Under the pieces are notes generated by a model. It made no database searches. It saw only the letters and a list, made by a program, of their open reading frames with translations, and was not told the DNA's origin. Positions 4,396-7,335 of a stretch of 7,335 nt of DNA are shown piece after piece (within the stretch, counting starts at the first letter, position 1; each line of letters begins with the position of its first letter). Origin of the DNA: Pontiellaceae bacterium (lineage in GTDB: Bacteria; Verrucomicrobiota; Kiritimatiellia; Kiritimatiellales; Tichowtungiaceae). The position numbers were made by a program, and so were the translations under genes. The stretch lies in assembly GCA_025457785.1 (NCBI GenBank), contig JALOTS010000107.1, positions 1-7,335 of the forward strand. Reading direction: 5' to 3'.

Positions 4396-5667
4396 ATGAT
4401 GAACAGCGAACTGAGTGCCGTTGTAGAATACATGGAGCGCGAACGCGGAGTTGACCGGGAAACCATTATTGAGGCCATAGAATCCGCACTGCAAAATGCC
4501 GCCAACAAAAGCCTGACGGATGCAGAGGATCTGCGTGTCGTCATCAGTCGCGAAACGCTTGATATCAAGGCGTTTGCCCGCAAAAAAGTCGTTCTCGCCG
4601 TCAATGACCGTTATAATGAAGTCAGTCTGGCCGAGGCCCGGCGTTCCAACCCGTCCGCACAACCGGGTGAACTGATCGAGATCGAATCGACCCCGCGCAA
4701 TTTCGGGCGCATCGCCGCCCAGACCGCCAAACAGACCATTCTGCAGCGCATCCGTCAGGCGGAAAAAACCCGCATTTTTGCGGATTACAAAAACCGCACC
4801 GGGGAAATTATCACGGGAACCGTGCGGCGCTTCGAACGGAGCACGGTCGTCATCGAGCTGGATCACGGAGCCGAAGGCATCATGCCCTCGAAAGAACGCG
4901 TTCCGACAGAGGAATATGAAATCGGCGAACGCATCCGGGCCTATATTGTCACGATTAAAGAACGCGAATCCGGCCCTGAAATTCTGCTTTCACGGGCTCA
5001 TCCCGATTTTGTCCGCCGCCTGTTTGAGCTGGAAGTCTCTGAAATCGCCGACGGCACGATGGAAATCCGCGGAATTTCCCGCGAGCCCGGATACCGCAGC
5101 AAAGTGGCGGTCATTTCACACGACGAACGGGTTGACCCCGTCGGCGCCTGTGTGGGAATTCGCGGAATGCGCGTTAAAAACATTGTCCGCGAACTGAACG
5201 GCGAAAAAATTGATATCGTCCGCTGGAGCGATGACATCAAAACGCTGGTGATTAATGCGCTGGCGCCGGCCAAACTCAAAACGGTTGAAGTGAACGAACC
5301 GACCCACACCGTAACCGTTACGGTGGATGCCGACCAGCTCTCACTGGCCATCGGGAAACGCGGCCAGAACGCCCGCCTGACCTCCAAGCTGATCGGCTGG
5401 CGCGTTGACATCCAGAAGGATGAAGAAGCCATGAATTTTGAAGAACGCGTTGCCGCCGCCGTCTCCGGACTGGTCGCGGTTCAGGGTATCGGTGAAGAAT
5501 GGGCGGAAAAACTGGTTTACGCCGGATTTCTCACCATCGAAGGGATTATGGCGGCCGATCTGTCCGACCTCGAAGAAATCGAGGGGGTTACCCCCAAACA
5601 GGCGCAGGCGCTTTGGAGCGCCGCTGAAAAAGCCTACACAGCAAAACATGGTGAAATTAAAGAATGA
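4396..5667 (+). CDS. nusA: Transcription termination/antitermination factor NusA
   Basis: A complete 423-residue NusA (422 if ATG 4399 is used). NusA binds RNA polymerase and nascent RNA, promoting pausing, intrinsic termination and, with other Nus factors, antitermination at rRNA operons. Visible domains are the N-terminal polymerase-binding domain (about 1-130, starting with the helix EYMERERGVDRETIIEAIESA), an S1 domain from about 135 (GEIITGTVRRFE) to 200, KH1 with GIRG (254-257) in a DPVGACVGIRGMRVKNI context, KH2 with GKRG (320-323), and a C-terminal helix-hairpin-helix region (about 361-414, with GIG 364-366). It is shorter than the 495-residue E. coli protein, with one C-terminal helical module where E. 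coli has two. The usual upstream partner rimP is absent; a divergent clpC is there instead. It overlaps infB by 4 bases. The leader holds a terminator, which suggests autoregulation. Confidence 0.97.
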   Translation: MMNSELSAVVEYMERERGVDRETIIEAIESALQNAANKSLTDAEDLRVVISRETLDIKAFARKKVVLAVNDRYNEVSLAEARRSNPSAQPGELIEIESTPRNFGRIAAQTAKQTILQRIRQAEKTRIFADYKNRTGEIITGTVRRFERSTVVIELDHGAEGIMPSKERVPTEEYEIGERIRAYIVTIKERESGPEILLSRAHPDFVRRLFELEVSEIADGTMEIRGISREPGYRSKVAVISHDERVDPVGACVGIRGMRVKNIVRELNGEKIDIVRWSDDIKTLVINALAPAKLKTVEVNEPTHTVTVTVDADQLSLAIGKRGQNARLTSKLIGWRVDIQKDEEAMNFEERVAAAVSGLVAVQGIGEEWAEKLVYAGFLTIEGIMAADLSDLEEIEGVTPKQAQALWSAAEKAYTAKHGEIKE

Positions 5668-7335
5668 GAGTACACGAACTAGCCGCTGATTTAGATGTAA
5701 CCGTCGAAGAACTTCTTGAAATCCTCCGTGATGTGGAGATTCAGGCCGAAGACGGGCACAGCCTTCTTGCCGACAACGAAGTCGCTGTTGTCTGCGATGA
5801 ACTGGGCTTCGCCTCCATTGAAGAGGCGCGCGCCGCCAATGCAAAAAAAACGGTCGCGTCCGACGAGCCGGAGAAACCCGGAATTCTTCCGGCCGTGCCG
5901 CCTCCGATTCTCCCCGAACCGGTTGCGGAAGAGTCCTCCGGAGGATCCCCCGGCCTCCTCGTTTTCGCGAAACCTCAGGTCGCCGTGAAAGAACTGGCCG
6001 AGAAAATGGGTGTCAAACCCAATCAGTTGATTGCCGAACTGATGCGAATGAATGTCTTCGCGTCGATCAATCAGGATATTGACATCAAAATCGCCAGGCA
6101 AATCGGGGAAAAACACGGATTTACCGTCGAACAGAAGAAAAAAGACAAGCCGCAGGCAAAACCGGCGGAACCCGTGCCGCACAAACCGGCGGCGCAGAAC
6201 GAAAAAGACCGTCCCGAAGATCTTGAAATCCGCCCGCCCATCGTCACCTTCATGGGACACGTTGATCACGGTAAAACCTCGCTGCTGGACCGGATCCGAA
6301 ACACAAAAGTGGTCGCCACGGAATCCGGCGGGATCACCCAGCATATCGGTGCCTACACCGTCGATATGGATGCGCGCAAGATCACGTTCCTCGACACGCC
6401 CGGCCATGCCGCGTTCACCGCGATGCGCGCCCGCGGCGCGAATGTAACGGACATTGCGGTGCTGGTTGTCGCCGCCGATGACGGCGTAATGCCGCAAACG
6501 GTCGAAGCCATTAACCACGCCAAAGCGGCAGGGGTCTGCATCATTGTTGCCATGAATAAAATGGATCTGTACGGCACAAATCCGGATCGGATCAAGCAGC
6601 AGCTTAACGAAAACGGGGTAATGGTTGAAGACTGGGGCGGACATATCGGCTGCATTCCGGTCAGCGCCGCAACCGGTACCGGGATTGATCAGCTTCTGGA
6701 CCGCATCACGCTGGAAGCGGAAATGCTCGAACTGCGGGCAAATCCGCACAGGAAAGCCACCGGCTACGTCATTGAAGCGCGAATGGAGCCGGGCATGGGC
6801 CCAACCGCCACATTGCTGGTCCGGGACGGCACACTCAAGATCGGCGACAGCGTTCTTTGCGGCGCCCAGTGGGGCCGCATCAAAGCACTGGTGGACGATC
6901 AGGGAAAAAAAGTCCGCACCGCAGGCCCCTCCCATGCGGTAAAGTGCATCGGCCTCACCGGAGTTCCCGGTGCCGGCGACGAGTTCTCGATCTGCGCCAG
7001 CGCAAGTGAAGCCAGAGAGCTTTCGGAGGCGCTGCTCGCCGAGATTAAATCCTCGGATCTGAGCCAGACCGCACGGGGGAAAATCTCGCTCGATGACCTG
7101 TTCGGACAGGCGGGCGCCACTGAAATAAAGGAACTGAACGTCATTCTCAAATGCGATGTTCAGGGTTCCGTTGAAGCCATTGTCGGTTCGCTTAACGGGA
7201 TCAAAAGCGAAAAGGTGAAGCTGAGAATTCTGAATAGCGATGTCGGAAATATCACTACCAACGATGTCATGCTGGCCAGCGCATCAAACGCCATTATTTT
7301 GGGATTCCATGTTGCCAAGGAAAGCGGCGTGACCG
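5664..7335 (+). CDS. infB: Translation initiation factor IF-2 (C-terminus beyond window)
   Basis: Starts at ATG 5664, overlapping the nusA stop as ATGA, and stays open for 557 codons to the window end. IF-2 is the GTPase that delivers fMet-tRNA to the 30S subunit and promotes 50S joining. The N-terminus has two IF2_N-like modules: about residues 1-50 (MRVHELAADLDVTVEELLEI) and 106-155 (VAVKELAEKMGVKPNQLIAEL), joined by a Pro/Glu/Ala linker. The G domain has G1 GHVDHGKT (198-205), G2 GGIT (222-225), G3 DTPGH (244-248), G4 NKMD (298-301) and G5 SAATG (334-338). Domain II and most of domain III follow. By comparison with E. coli IF-2, roughly 140 residues, mainly the fMet-tRNA-binding domain, are missing beyond 7335. 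Only a weak ribosome binding site precedes the start, so translation is probably coupled to nusA. No ylxR-type gene lies between nusA and infB. Confidence 0.97.
   Translation, partial: MRVHELAADLDVTVEELLEILRDVEIQAEDGHSLLADNEVAVVCDELGFASIEEARAANAKKTVASDEPEKPGILPAVPPPILPEPVAEESSGGSPGLLVFAKPQVAVKELAEKMGVKPNQLIAELMRMNVFASINQDIDIKIARQIGEKHGFTVEQKKKDKPQAKPAEPVPHKPAAQNEKDRPEDLEIRPPIVTFMGHVDHGKTSLLDRIRNTKVVATESGGITQHIGAYTVDMDARKITFLDTPGHAAFTAMRARGANVTDIAVLVVAADDGVMPQTVEAINHAKAAGVCIIVAMNKMDLYGTNPDRIKQQLNENGVMVEDWGGHIGCIPVSAATGTGIDQLLDRITLEAEMLELRANPHRKATGYVIEARMEPGMGPTATLLVRDGTLKIGDSVLCGAQWGRIKALVDDQGKKVRTAGPSHAVKCIGLTGVPGAGDEFSICASASEARELSEALLAEIKSSDLSQTARGKISLDDLFGQAGATEIKELNVILKCDVQGSVEAIVGSLNGIKSEKVKLRILNSDVGNITTNDVMLASASNAIILGFHVAKESGVT

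Noticed and set aside
4045..4866. Long - strand frame (273 codons) across the clpC-nusA gap and nusA
   Set aside because: Most of it is antisense to nusA, whose frame has clear conserved domains. No ribosome binding site or recognisable motif; a shadow of GC-rich codon use.
5691..6935. Long - strand frame (414 codons) opposite infB
   Set aside because: Antisense to infB, whose GTPase motifs are unambiguous. No ribosome binding site or plausible domain content.

Overview
The window joins conserved housekeeping genes on the right (about 1540-7335) to an accessory strip on the left (1-1470). The organism is a Gram-negative-type bacterium of medium-high GC. The ClpC-type chaperone, the 423-residue NusA and the adjacent nusA-infB pair lacking rimP and ylxR would suit the PVC superphylum (Verrucomicrobiota/Kiritimatiellota/Lentisphaerota side). 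That placement is inferred from remembered family likeness; no search was run.

Right side: nusA (4396-5667) and infB (from 5664, cut at the window end) lie on the + strand and overlap by four bases (ATGA). They form the classic transcription-elongation/translation-initiation operon. A divergent clpC (1540-3999, - strand) lies upstream, encoding a complete two-AAA+ unfoldase for ClpP. The 396-bp divergent region holds a plausible clpC promoter, a sigma70-like promoter candidate for nusA, a candidate 21-codon leader ORF with a good ribosome binding site, a near-perfect intrinsic terminator hairpin with a T tract inside the nusA leader, and finally the nusA ribosome binding site. This looks like an attenuator in front of the gene for a termination/antitermination factor, and it is the most interesting regulatory structure seen.

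Left side, all on the - strand and downstream of clpC: a vapB-vapC type II toxin-antitoxin pair (1363-693), then a small two-helix membrane protein (444-205), immediately followed by a gene of unknown function that runs off the window start (204-1). The toxin-antitoxin pair is bracketed by two copies of the same intergenic sequence (519-659 and 1381-1470). Each copy puts an identical TTGACG -35-like box ahead of the next - strand gene. The copies differ mainly by a 51-nt length difference. This suggests that a promoter-bearing repeat was duplicated or captured along with the toxin-antitoxin cassette. The leftmost 240 bp are AT-rich (about 38% GC by hand count) against roughly 55-60% in sampled nusA stretches, consistent with acquired DNA.

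The core genes are ordinary members of well-known families. The unexplained parts are the flanking repeats, the vapB promoter/operator layout, the nusA leader, and the unrecognised gene pair at the left edge.
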